Assembly: GCA_036554605.1 (NCBI GenBank) | Contig: DATBMY010000294.1 | Span: forward strand, 1-18,727 | DNA: 18,727 bases | Reading direction: 5' to 3' | From: DATBMY01 sp036554605 | Lineage (GTDB): Bacteria > Acidobacteriota > Blastocatellia > UBA7656 | Shown: positions 6,555 through 13,441 of the stretch, piece by piece | Layout: each line of letters opens with the position of its first letter | How positions within the stretch are numbered: the stretch's first letter is position 1 | Notes under the pieces: model-generated | What the model saw: only the letters and a program-made list of their open reading frames with translations | What the model was told of the DNA's origin: nothing | The model's database searches: none | Program-made: the position numbers and the translations under genes

Positions 6555-8180
6555 CTACACCAGCATGAATTTCAAAGTAGTCCCGCCGAGCTTCAGCTCG
6601 TCGCCTGCGGAGAGCACGCGAGGGGATTTGGTGTTGAGACGGACCGAGCCGCCGCTCACCGAGTTGACAATCGTCCCGTTGACCGAGCCGAGGTCTTCGA
6701 TAAGAAACTGCTCGCCCTGGCGGTATATGCGGGCGTGGCGGCGAGAGACTTTCGTCTCCGGGTCGTACATGGTGAGGTCTATTTCAGGGAATATACTTGT
6801 ATGCGGGTCGGTGCGCCCTATGAGTACATTCTCCTTATCGATCAGGAATGGCTTGATCATGTCTTTCGTGCCTACGACGACTAGCTGGGCCGTCACGCGC
6901 CCGGGTCCGACGGGGCTCGGGAAAGAGCTCTTGGCCGCCCCTGCCGGCGGCTGGCGCTGCCCGCAGTGGGCGCAATAGACATCCTCCCCCCCAATCTTTT
7001 CGCCACAGTGGCCGCAATATACCCAATCGGTCAACGACTGCCCGGCAGGGGCTCCCGGCGACGGAGCTGCCGGTTGAATCATCCCTTCTTGCGCTCCCAC
7101 CGGAATGGACGACCCGCCCTGCCGCGACTGGCGCGGAGGGGCGGGCGTCGGGCGGTGTTGCTCGAGCTTCGTGCGCGATTCGATCCTTGCCGCATGATCT
7201 TCGAGAACGCGCATAAACTCTAGCGCGTTCGCGTGGCGGTCTTCGGGCTTGTGCGCGACCGCCTTCATCAATATATGCTCCATCTCGGGCGTCACCACGG
7301 GGTTGATCTGCCGGGGCCGCGGGTTCTTGCTGAAATCGAATATCAGAAGAGGATTGTCCTGCGGGTCCGATCCCGTCAGCATGTGGAACATCGTCGCGCC
7401 GAGCGAATATATATCGGAGCGCGGCTCGACCTTGCCCGCAAACAGCTCGGGCGGCGCATAGCCCATGGTGCCGATGGCGGTCACGCCCTTTTCCGTGGGC
7501 CTTACGACGCGGGCTATCCCGAAATCGACAAGCATCACCCGCCCCGTCTTATCATCGAGCATGAGATTGGCGGGCTTGAGGTCGCGATAGATTATCGGCG
7601 GCTTCTGCGAGTGTATGTAGTGGAGCACATCGCTTATCTGTATGGCCCACTTTGTGACCGTAGGCTCATCGACCTGGCCGTTGCGCAGCCGCATCTGCTC
7701 GGCCAGATCGCCCCCGCCTATCCAGCGCATCACCAGGTAGTAGCGCCCGCCTTCGATAAAGTAGTCGAAGACCGTCGGTATCGAAGGGTGATCGAGCTGC
7801 GCAAGCACTTCGGCCTCGCGCTTGAAGTCCTCGACCGCTTTGGCCCGCTGGTTCTGGTCGGCGAACATCTCGATCATCTCTTTGACGGCGCACAACCGGT
7901 CGGCCAGCCGCTTGTCGCGCGCCTGATAGACGCTTCCCATGCCGCCGCCGCCCACGCGATTGACTATCAGGTACCTGTCGAGCAGAAGCGTGCCTGGCTC
8001 AAGCTGATTGGTCGCCGCTTGCTTTGATCTCTTCTCGGGCATACGGTCCTCAACGCGTCCGCTACGCGCTTGTATAACTACGGGCGGGGACTCAAGCGGC
8101 GTCGGCTCTTGCCGCGCGCCACACTCTCCGCAGTATGGGTCTCCCGGCTCAACTTGCGCGCCACATTCTGGGCAAAACAT
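6555..8180 (-). CDS. Zinc ribbon-Ser/Thr protein kinase-zinc ribbon-FHA protein
   Basis: 541 residues from ATG 8180 (MFCPECG). An upstream in-frame ATG at 8225 lies inside a palindromic repeat and would only add 15 unconserved-looking residues. A zinc ribbon (C3/C6, C17/C20) is followed by a Hanks-type kinase: Gly loop GGGGMG (77-82), Lys100, YRDLKPAN (198-205, Tyr in place of the usual His of HRD), DFG (219-221), APPE (242-245) and SDIYSLG. After a Pro-rich linker (~340-385) comes a second zinc ribbon (C389/C392, C403/C406), then an FHA domain (IGR 454-456, SRRH 479-482, GSVNGT 498-503). All catalytic residues are present. There is no TM segment, unlike PknB-type receptor kinases. It should phosphorylate Ser/Thr on partners and bind phosphothreonine through its own FHA domain. 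Confidence 0.94.
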   Translation of the reverse strand: MFCPECGAQVEPGDPYCGECGARQEPTPLESPPVVIQARSGRVEDRMPEKRSKQAATNQLEPGTLLLDRYLIVNRVGGGGMGSVYQARDKRLADRLCAVKEMIEMFADQNQRAKAVEDFKREAEVLAQLDHPSIPTVFDYFIEGGRYYLVMRWIGGGDLAEQMRLRNGQVDEPTVTKWAIQISDVLHYIHSQKPPIIYRDLKPANLMLDDKTGRVMLVDFGIARVVRPTEKGVTAIGTMGYAPPELFAGKVEPRSDIYSLGATMFHMLTGSDPQDNPLLIFDFSKNPRPRQINPVVTPEMEHILMKAVAHKPEDRHANALEFMRVLEDHAARIESRTKLEQHRPTPAPPRQSRQGGSSIPVGAQEGMIQPAAPSPGAPAGQSLTDWVYCGHCGEKIGGEDVYCAHCGQRQPPAGAAKSSFPSPVGPGRVTAQLVVVGTKDMIKPFLIDKENVLIGRTDPHTSIFPEIDLTMYDPETKVSRRHARIYRQGEQFLIEDLGSVNGTIVNSVSGGSVRLNTKSPRVLSAGDELKLGGTTLKFMLV

Positions 8181-8201
8181 AAATCGAGTCTCTGGCTCGC
8201 G

Positions 8202-8277
8202 GCTCCCGGTATCTGATCCAGGCATCGCAAGCCATGGCGCAAGCTTTGGCCGAACCTGGGGACCAGAAAACGGGAGC
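8202..8277. repeat. Palindromic element between kinase and FHA genes
   Basis: The right arm (8255-8277, CCTGGGGACCAGAAAACGGGAGC by top strand, 23 nt with the first and last blocks conserved) pairs imperfectly with the left arm at 8202-8222; CCTGG, CAGA and CGGGAGC are shared. The centre holds two copies of CGCAAGC flanking CCATGG. The sequence differs from the GGTCAG elements, but its size and intergenic placement are the same. It makes the upstream kinase start at 8225 unlikely. Confidence 0.5.
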
Positions 8278-8289
8278 TAGAAAATTCTC

Positions 8290-9093
8290 TCATCTGAGAA
8301 TTTGAAACTTCAAAAACGTCTTGCCGACGATTATCTCGTCGCCGTTCTGGAGCATGTGCCGCTTGCCCGGCAGCAGCCGCCGGCCGCGGTTTACGAACGT
8401 GCCGTTAGTAGAGCCAAGGTCTTCGATATAATACTGGCCGCTGTGATTTATTATCCGCGCGTGCCTCCTCGATATCTTCGCTTCGGGGTCGTCCTCATCC
8501 AGATCAACATCCGGGAATATCCCGCTGTCGGCATCCCATCGCCCTATATTGGTTTCGACCCCTGTTATCGGGAATTCCCTGCCGATGCGGCCACCCCTTT
8601 CAATAAATAGCTTTGCCGTCACAAGCGGCGAAAGCGCTTCCCGGCCCGGATTCTGTTGCTCTATGGGCTCGGTGTGCGGCCGCGAGCTGAGCGCGTAGGT
8701 CTGCGGCTGCCCCGGCGGCGAGGGCCGCGCCTCCTCCGGCTGCTGGCGCTCCTGGGGCTTGAAGCTGAAAACCGAGTGCTCGTCGGTCTCGCTCGACCGC
8801 TTGGGCTGTCCCGTTATGTCGCCCCCGCGCGACTCGTGCCTGCGTTCGCGCGCGGGCATAGCCGGCTTCGGTATGCTGGTCGAAGTCGTAAACGAGGGCG
8901 GAGTGGGCGGAGGACCCTCTACCGTGTTCGACATCACAGGGTCCGGCTCGACGGCGCTCGGCGGCTGGTATATAGGCGGCTCGACCCGCCCGCGCTTCAA
9001 CGCAGGCGGGACCGAGTCCAGCCTCATACCGCACTCATCGCAGTACTCGCTGCCGTCTATATTATTTGTCCCACAGTTGTTGCACCTGATCAT
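8290..9093 (-). CDS. Zinc ribbon-FHA domain protein
   Basis: 267 residues from ATG 9093, which has GGAGG 8 nt upstream; an in-frame TTG at 9108 overlaps that site and is rejected. Residues 1-24 are a zinc ribbon (C4/C7, C18/C21). Residues ~25-155 are a disordered Pro/Glu/Ser-rich linker. The C-terminal FHA domain (~158-267) has NIGRWD (192-197), SRRHARI (218-224) and GSTNGTFVN (237-245), the Arg, Ser-His and Asn residues that contact phosphothreonine. Its FHA resembles that of the kinase encoded next, sharing a FP-(E/D)-(I/V)-DL loop and K(V/I)SRRHARI. It has no catalytic domain, so it is probably an adaptor or substrate of the kinase. It is the first gene of the minus-strand cluster. Confidence 0.9.
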   Translation of the reverse strand: MIRCNNCGTNNIDGSEYCDECGMRLDSVPPALKRGRVEPPIYQPPSAVEPDPVMSNTVEGPPPTPPSFTTSTSIPKPAMPARERRHESRGGDITGQPKRSSETDEHSVFSFKPQERQQPEEARPSPPGQPQTYALSSRPHTEPIEQQNPGREALSPLVTAKLFIERGGRIGREFPITGVETNIGRWDADSGIFPDVDLDEDDPEAKISRRHARIINHSGQYYIEDLGSTNGTFVNRGRRLLPGKRHMLQNGDEIIVGKTFLKFQILR

Positions 9094-9101
9094 GAGGACG
9101 G

Positions 9102-9106
9102 CCTCC
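9102..9106 (-). promoter_or_regulatory. Shine-Dalgarno site deciding the FHA-protein start
   Basis: GGAGG on the minus strand, 8 nt before ATG 9093, at ideal spacing. It excludes the longer TTG start at 9108, whose codon overlaps the site. Confidence 0.7.
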
Positions 9107-9149
9107 AACTGCTATCCTTTCCTAGAGGGCAGAGTCTAATGGCTACACG

Positions 9150-9179
9150 ATTATACTCTACACATCTAAGCAGTAGCAA
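9150..9179 (-). promoter_or_regulatory. Sigma70-like promoter for the kinase/FHA/phosphatase cluster
   Basis: On the minus strand a perfect TATAAT (9155-9150) follows TTGCTA (9179-9174, four of six to TTGACA) at 18-bp spacing. Transcription would begin near 9143, giving a leader of about 50 nt before ATG 9093. No other promoter this good is visible within the cluster. Confidence 0.55.
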
Positions 9180-9488
9180 TAATAGTGGCTTGACGCGTGA
9201 GGCGCGAGCACATGCAGATATTCGCCGCGCATAATCACCCGACTCTTTTACCACCTTGAAAGAGTTCGCGCAACAATTACGTTTAAGATCGATTGCGACT
9301 TGCGCATTTGCGACAACCATCCCCGCTCTCTAACGCGCATACGCTCGCTCTCGACCTGCGCTCGCCATTGTATGTCCTGTTGTATCGTTTCTATAACAGT
9401 CGAGATTAGAAGCATTGACCGCCGTGCTGTTCTTCACAGCCGGGAAAATAGCCCTTTTTCGCCCATTTTCGCTCTTTTCGTGTACTTC

Positions 9489-9508
9489 GCATACTCAATA
9501 GTGTATGC
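9489..9508. promoter_or_regulatory. Inverted repeat, possible operator
   Basis: GCATAC and GTATGC are perfect 6-bp arms around the 8-nt spacer TCAATAGT, 20 bp in all. It lies about 115 bp upstream of the exported glycine-zipper gene in a long divergent intergenic region. The size suits a dimeric regulator; the regulator is unknown. Confidence 0.35.
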
Positions 9509-9545
9509 AACTCGCACGTATTACCGACCATCTCTAAAGACAGGA

Positions 9546-9575
9546 TCGACCGGAACAGCATTTGCAAAATATATA
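9546..9575 (+). promoter_or_regulatory. Weak candidate promoter for the glycine-zipper gene
   Basis: TCGACC (9546-9551, four of six to TTGACA) and TATATA (9570-9575) are 18 bp apart, about 50 nt before the ATG. A purine-rich GAGGGAGG ribosome site precedes the start. This is the best pair I see, but it is not compelling. Confidence 0.3.
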
Positions 9576-9623
9576 CAGGGGGTCATCCGATTTGTGTATT
9601 AACCAAGAGGGAGGGTAGCAGTC

Positions 9624-11231
9624 ATGAGTAATACAGTTAACCGAATAAGACAGGCCGTTTCGCTCGCGCTCGTGGTCTTGCTGGCCGGGGTGGGCACGTT
9701 TGCGCAGGCGCAATACCAGCGCGCTTACCGCATCACCGACCGTCAGCTCGATCAGATGATACGAAGAATCGAAACGCGCACGGATAATTTTACCCGCAGC
9801 CTTGGCAACGCTCTCAACCAGGATACCTGGGACGAGACGCGCGCGGAGGCTCGTAGAGAAGAGAGGCTTTCGCAGCTTATACAGAATTTTGAGCAGGCGA
9901 CCGACGCTCTTCGCACACGCTTCAACAATCGACAGTCTACGGCGTCCGACGTCGAGATGGTACTGAACCGGGCCGCGCGCATAGACAACTTCATGCAGCG
10001 CCAGTCGCAGCGCCGCAACAACATAGTTGTTCCGGTCAATGCAGCCCGCCAGTGGCAGTTGATCAAGAGCGACCTGAATCAGCTTGCGGCGGCATATAAC
10101 ATCACTTCGCGGTGGGACGCTCCCATAGGCAGCAACCCGCGCGGAGCCAATAATCGTCTGACGGGCACTTTCCGTCTTAACCAGTCGCAGAGCGAAGATG
10201 CGCGCTATGAGATCGAGCAGGTAGTTCGCAATCTCCCCGCGCAGCAGCGCGACCGCGCGTTCAATGCGCTGATGAGGCGTGTAGACGCGCCCGAGATGAT
10301 TGCCATCGAGCGGCGCGGCACGACGATCACGCTCGCTTCGTCGCGCGCCGCCCAGGCGACCTTTGAAGCCGACAGCCGCGAGCGCGTCGAGCAGTATCCC
10401 AACAGCCGTATCAACTCGCGCACCCGCGCTTCGCTGAGCGGCGAGATATTGACTATCACTTCGACCGGCGACAGGGCCACCGATTTCACCGTGACCTTCG
10501 AGCCTGTTAACAACGGACGGCAGCTTCGCGTGACCCGCTCGCTCTACGCGGAAAGGCTCACGCAGCCCGTCAGCATAACGAGCATTTACGATCAGGTTTC
10601 AAACGTTGCCCAGTGGGACGTCTATACCGGCGCGCCCGCTTCGCCGAATTACCCCGGTAATGTTCCGGGCGGAACCCTCGGCGGTTTCATAGTGCCCGAC
10701 AACGTGATGCTCGAAACGCGTCTGGAACAGAACCTGGCGACCGACCAGACGCGCGAAGGCGACCGCTTCACGCTGACCGTGCTATCGCCCTCGCAGTACG
10801 CGGGCGCGACAATCGAAGGTTACGTGACCCAGGTCGACAGATCGGGCCGGTTGACGGGGCGATCCGAAATGGCCCTTGCTCTTGAAAGCATAAGGATGCG
10901 CAACGGCCAGACCTATCGCTTCGAGGGAATAATTGAAAACGTCCGCACGCTTCAGGGTGAAGACGTTCGCGTCAACAACGAGGGCGTGCTTGGCGAAGAT
11001 AGCACTCAGGGCCGTCGCACCGCCACGCGCGGCGCGATAGGCGGCGCGCTTGGCGCGGTGCTCGGCGCGATACTCGGCGGCGGGTCGGGCGCGGCAATCG
11101 GCGCGATAGTTGGCGCCGGGGCCGGGGCCGGTTCGGTCTATGTATCGGGCCGTGATGACCTGCGGCTCACGAGCGGCACCCAGTTGATGATTCGCTCGGT
11201 CACGCCGCGTAACTCCACGGCGCTAAGATAA
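9624..11231 (+). CDS. Exported protein of unknown function with C-terminal glycine zipper
   Basis: 535 residues. Residues 1-29 are a signal peptide (hydrophobic core 11-25, AQA|QY cut site). Residues 30-200 are rich in Arg, Gln and Asn and look helical (RITDRQLDQMIRRIE and similar repeats). The middle (~210-350) is mainly beta. Residues ~355-460 contain a small beta domain (VPDNVMLETRLEQNL, GDRFTLTVLSP, GATIEGYV). Near residues 467-504 lies a Gly/Ala-rich stretch of GxxxG repeats (GAIGGALGAVLGAILGG), a glycine zipper expected to pack in a membrane or oligomerise. The last 30 residues return to beta. This suggests an envelope structural protein; I do not recognise a named family. It is monocistronic: its own upstream region and a strong terminator after it. 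ATG with GGGAGG 9 nt upstream. Confidence 0.85.
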   Translation: MSNTVNRIRQAVSLALVVLLAGVGTFAQAQYQRAYRITDRQLDQMIRRIETRTDNFTRSLGNALNQDTWDETRAEARREERLSQLIQNFEQATDALRTRFNNRQSTASDVEMVLNRAARIDNFMQRQSQRRNNIVVPVNAARQWQLIKSDLNQLAAAYNITSRWDAPIGSNPRGANNRLTGTFRLNQSQSEDARYEIEQVVRNLPAQQRDRAFNALMRRVDAPEMIAIERRGTTITLASSRAAQATFEADSRERVEQYPNSRINSRTRASLSGEILTITSTGDRATDFTVTFEPVNNGRQLRVTRSLYAERLTQPVSITSIYDQVSNVAQWDVYTGAPASPNYPGNVPGGTLGGFIVPDNVMLETRLEQNLATDQTREGDRFTLTVLSPSQYAGATIEGYVTQVDRSGRLTGRSEMALALESIRMRNGQTYRFEGIIENVRTLQGEDVRVNNEGVLGEDSTQGRRTATRGAIGGALGAVLGAILGGGSGAAIGAIVGAGAGAGSVYVSGRDDLRLTSGTQLMIRSVTPRNSTALR

Positions 11232-11259
11232 GCTCGGACCAAGGCATAAGCGCCCCTGA

Positions 11260-11292
11260 CCGCGGAGAGGATAGATTCCTCTCCGCGGTTTT
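11260..11292 (+). terminator. Intrinsic terminator after the glycine-zipper gene
   Basis: A perfect 12-bp stem, CCGCGGAGAGGA / TCCTCTCCGCGG (11260-11271, 11277-11288), with a 5-nt loop is followed by TTTT. It lies 28 nt after the stop and isolates the gene from the iron-repair operon. Confidence 0.85.
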
Positions 11293-11328
11293 GCTTTGGG
11301 CAGGCGCTACGGGAAAATACCGGCCTTA

Positions 11329-11340
11329 TGACTTAAGTCA
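11329..11340. promoter_or_regulatory. CRP/FNR-family-type operator ahead of the iron-repair operon
   Basis: TGACTTAAGTCA is a perfect 12-bp palindrome of the TGAC-N4-GTCA type. Its centre (11334.5) is 41.5 bp before 11376. A start there puts a -10-like TAAACT exactly at -12 to -7 (11364-11369). This is the classic class II activator arrangement. FNR/DNR/NNR-type regulators often control nitrosative-stress genes such as ric; which one acts here is not known. Confidence 0.5.
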
Positions 11341-11410
11341 CTGCGCGACGATCCGGTTACGGCTAAACTCAGCCATGTTAGGGAGAGAGATCATTTCTGG
11401 AGGATTTTTT

Positions 11411-12136
11411 ATGCCGATCAATTCTACAAGGACTGTCCGAGAGATCGCCGTCGAGGTGCCGGGCGCGACTCGTTTATTTGAAAAGCTCGGGATCGATTAT
11501 TGCTGCGGCGGGGCTACACCGCTCGCGAATGCATGCGATAAGGCCGGGCTCGCCATTGATGATGTCGTGCGCTCGCTCGAAGAGGCCGAGCAGTCGGTCG
11601 AAGCGCGCAAGCAGGCAATGAACTGGAGCGGCGAAAGCCTGACCGATTTGATAGCCCATATCAATAATAAGCATCACGTATTCACCCGCGAAGAGCTCGA
11701 GCGCATAACGCCGCTGATGGCTAAAGTCGCGGGCGTGTACGGCGAGCGATTGCCGGATCTGTTTCTGGTCCAGGAGCTGTTTTTGCAGCTGAGACAGGAA
11801 CTGCTCGGGCACATGCTCAAAGAGGAGCAGGTGCTGTTCCCTTACGTCGAGCATATGGAAGCGGTCGCCAGCGGTAAGGCAACGGCGCGACAGCCTTTCT
11901 TCGTCACGGTGCAGAATCCCGTGAGGATGATGATGTTTGAACACGACAACGCGGGCGAGGTGCTCAGACAGATACGGCGGCTGACACGCGACTTCACCGC
12001 GCCGGAAGATGCCTGCGTAAGCTTTCGAACCCTTTATAGTGCGCTCGAAGAGCTGGAGCGAGATCTCCACGAGCACATTCATCTGGAGAACAACATACTT
12101 TTCCCTCGCGCGGTCGAGATGGAAGCTGTAGCATGA
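11411..12136 (+). CDS. ric: Iron-sulfur cluster repair di-iron protein (RIC/ScdA/YtfE family)
   Basis: 241 residues from ATG 11411, with GGAGG 7 nt upstream; an extended frame back to 11291 begins inside the preceding terminator and is rejected. The N-terminal ScdA domain (1-60) has TVREIAVEVPGAT and the signature LGIDYCCGG with Cys31-Cys32. The C-terminal hemerythrin-like domain supplies di-iron ligands: H83, H88/89, HMLKEE (H134, E138), FEHDNAG (H178) and HEHIHLENNILFP (H220, H224, E226). RIC proteins repair Fe-S clusters damaged by nitric oxide or peroxide in the cytoplasm. Length and motifs match complete family members. It is the first gene of a three-gene operon with two other hemerythrin proteins, 25 nt before the next. 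A palindromic FNR-type site upstream suggests control by NO or low oxygen. Confidence 0.95.
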   Translation: MPINSTRTVREIAVEVPGATRLFEKLGIDYCCGGATPLANACDKAGLAIDDVVRSLEEAEQSVEARKQAMNWSGESLTDLIAHINNKHHVFTREELERITPLMAKVAGVYGERLPDLFLVQELFLQLRQELLGHMLKEEQVLFPYVEHMEAVASGKATARQPFFVTVQNPVRMMMFEHDNAGEVLRQIRRLTRDFTAPEDACVSFRTLYSALEELERDLHEHIHLENNILFPRAVEMEAVA

Positions 12137-12161
12137 CTATTGACCTGTTTTAAGGAGGATC

Positions 12162-12734
12162 ATGCCAATCCAGATCGGCAAGAAGCAGGAGAGCGACTTC
12201 AACAATCCTCTGGGCCTGCTCAGCGATTGCCACCGCCGCATAGAGCATTTTCTCGACGTCTTGATTAAGGTCGCAAACCAGGCGCGCGGCGCAAGCCTTG
12301 ATAGCCAGCAGCGCCGCGCGCTCACGGCCGCGCTCGATTATTTCGAGCGCGCCGCCCCGCGACACACGCTCGACGAAGAGGAATCGCTCTTTCCGCGGCT
12401 GCGCGCGCGCGATGAGGCGCGGGCCGAGCTTGAGGCAATCGAAAAACTCCATTCGGACCACGGCGTCGCGGACGAAATGCACCAGCAGATCCACTCGCTC
12501 GCGAGGCTATGGCTCGACGGCGGAGAGCTTTCGGAAAAGAACACGCACCGGCTGGTGGAGATGCTCAATGAGCTTTCCTCGCTCTACGAGCGCCACATAA
12601 AACTGGAAGACTCGCAGCTCTTCCCGCGGGCCGCGCGCGTGCTCGACCCCGGCGATATAGAAGCGATCGGGCGCGAGATGGCCGCGAGGCGCGGCATAGA
12701 TTTCGACGCGCTCGCCAAGAAACTACATGGCTGA
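12162..12734 (+). CDS. Hemerythrin-domain protein
   Basis: 190 residues; ATG 12162 with a near-perfect AAGGAGG site a few bases upstream. A single hemerythrin-like four-helix bundle is visible with the expected ligand pattern: H24 and H29 (CHRRIEH), HTLDEEESLFP (H68, E72), LHSDHG (H97, H100) and ERHIKLEDSQLFP (H145, E149). Such proteins bind oxygen, NO or iron at a di-iron site in the cytoplasm. It starts 25 nt after the ric gene and overlaps the next gene by 8 nt, so the three are almost surely one transcript. It may supply or store iron, or sense O2/NO, for the RIC protein; the exact role is inferred. Confidence 0.9.
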   Translation: MPIQIGKKQESDFNNPLGLLSDCHRRIEHFLDVLIKVANQARGASLDSQQRRALTAALDYFERAAPRHTLDEEESLFPRLRARDEARAELEAIEKLHSDHGVADEMHQQIHSLARLWLDGGELSEKNTHRLVEMLNELSSLYERHIKLEDSQLFPRAARVLDPGDIEAIGREMAARRGIDFDALAKKLHG

Positions 12735-13248
12735 ACGACAAGAGACGACGGCTAAATCATCGCGCCGCCACGAAAGTCTCGTGCCGCTTTCGCGCGAGCA
12801 TCAATATGGGCTCTTGCTCTGCCTGCGCATACACCGCGGGCTGCCCGAAAAGGCGGCCGATGCGAGCTGGCTCGAAAAGAAGGCGGCGCAGACTGTCGAA
12901 TTCTTCAAAGGGGATCTGGCGGCCCACTTCGCGGCTGAAGAAGAAGTTCTCTTCCCCGCCATGCGCGAAATACCCGAAGCAGCAGCCTTAATAGCGGAGC
13001 TGCTTGCGCAGCACCGTGAGATTGAAAGCCTAGCGCGCGCGCTTGAGCCGTCCGAAGAAGACTTCCTGCCCGGTACGCTGAAGCGGTTTGCCGACCTGCT
13101 CGAAGCGCACATCCGCAAAGAGGAGCGCGAGCTGTTTCCGATATACGAGCAGGCTGCCGCGCCGGTAGTGACGGAAGCGGTCGGCCGCGGGGTCCGTAAA
13201 TTTATCGGAGAGGCGCTCAAGCCTAAACATCCCGAGCTTTTCGATTGA
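12727..13248 (+). CDS. Second hemerythrin-domain protein
   Basis: 173 residues; the ATG at 12727 lies within the last codons of the upstream hemerythrin gene (8-nt overlap, translational coupling). Likely di-iron ligands are SREHQ (H25), H36, AAHFAAEEEVLFP (H67, E71), AQHREIE (H96) and EAHIRKEERELFP (H128, E132). The LVPLSREHQYGLLL start is typical of short cytoplasmic HHE proteins. It is diverged from its upstream neighbour rather than a recent duplicate. It is the last gene of the operon; the following 193-nt gap (13249-13441) has no clear terminator. Role inferred as di-iron O2/NO handling alongside RIC. Confidence 0.9.
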   Translation: MAERQETTAKSSRRHESLVPLSREHQYGLLLCLRIHRGLPEKAADASWLEKKAAQTVEFFKGDLAAHFAAEEEVLFPAMREIPEAAALIAELLAQHREIESLARALEPSEEDFLPGTLKRFADLLEAHIRKEERELFPIYEQAAAPVVTEAVGRGVRKFIGEALKPKHPELFD

Positions 13249-13441
13249 CTCGCCTTTATCTGTAGCTCAATTCTATTCTCACAACTTTCTCATCAGGGCG
13301 TCATTTTTCTTATACCGGATTGAATTAGCATCCAGACTTATGATCAAACACGGTCGCGAGCAATCACATAGTTCGCAGGCTCTGGCGACTTCGCGTCAAA
13401 GCCGACCGGGAGTTTTCCCGCGCTTCAAAAGGAGGATTCGA

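Larger units (their letters stand above)
9109..9623. other. 515-nt divergent intergenic region
   Basis: No convincing gene lies here. It separates the minus-strand signalling cluster from the plus-strand exported-protein gene and should hold promoters for both. Visible items are a minus-strand sigma70-like promoter (9150-9179); a hairpin, ACTCTTT/AAAGAGT (9242-9248, 9259-9265); repeated TTGCG words at 9293, 9300 and 9308; a GCATAC/GTATGC inverted repeat (9489-9508); and a weak plus-strand promoter near 9546-9575. The right-hand part is more AT-rich than the genes around it. Confidence 0.6.

Noticed and set aside
7233..8027. A 264-codon plus-strand open frame opposite the kinase gene
   Set aside because: Antisense to the kinase catalytic motifs; composition typical of an antisense shadow.
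8181..8225. A longer kinase start at ATG 8225
   Set aside because: No ribosome site, and the added residues lie in a palindromic repeat. ATG 8180 begins directly with the zinc ribbon, as in the two neighbouring proteins.
9293..9314. Repeated TTGCG words as a regulator array or CRISPR-like repeat
   Set aside because: Units are only 5-7 nt and irregularly spaced. No CRISPR-sized repeat or cas gene occurs in the window.
9300..9602. A 100-codon plus-strand open frame in the long intergenic region
   Set aside because: No ribosome site, Cys/Arg/Ser-rich unpatterned sequence, and it overlaps the likely promoter of the next gene.
11291..11410. A longer RIC start at 11291
   Set aside because: It would begin inside the preceding terminator and include the promoter. 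ATG 11411 has a good ribosome site and the family's normal N-terminus.
13340..13441. A longer hydrolase start at 13340
   Set aside because: It would bury the signal peptide behind 34 basic residues. ATG 13442 has GGAGG at ideal spacing.
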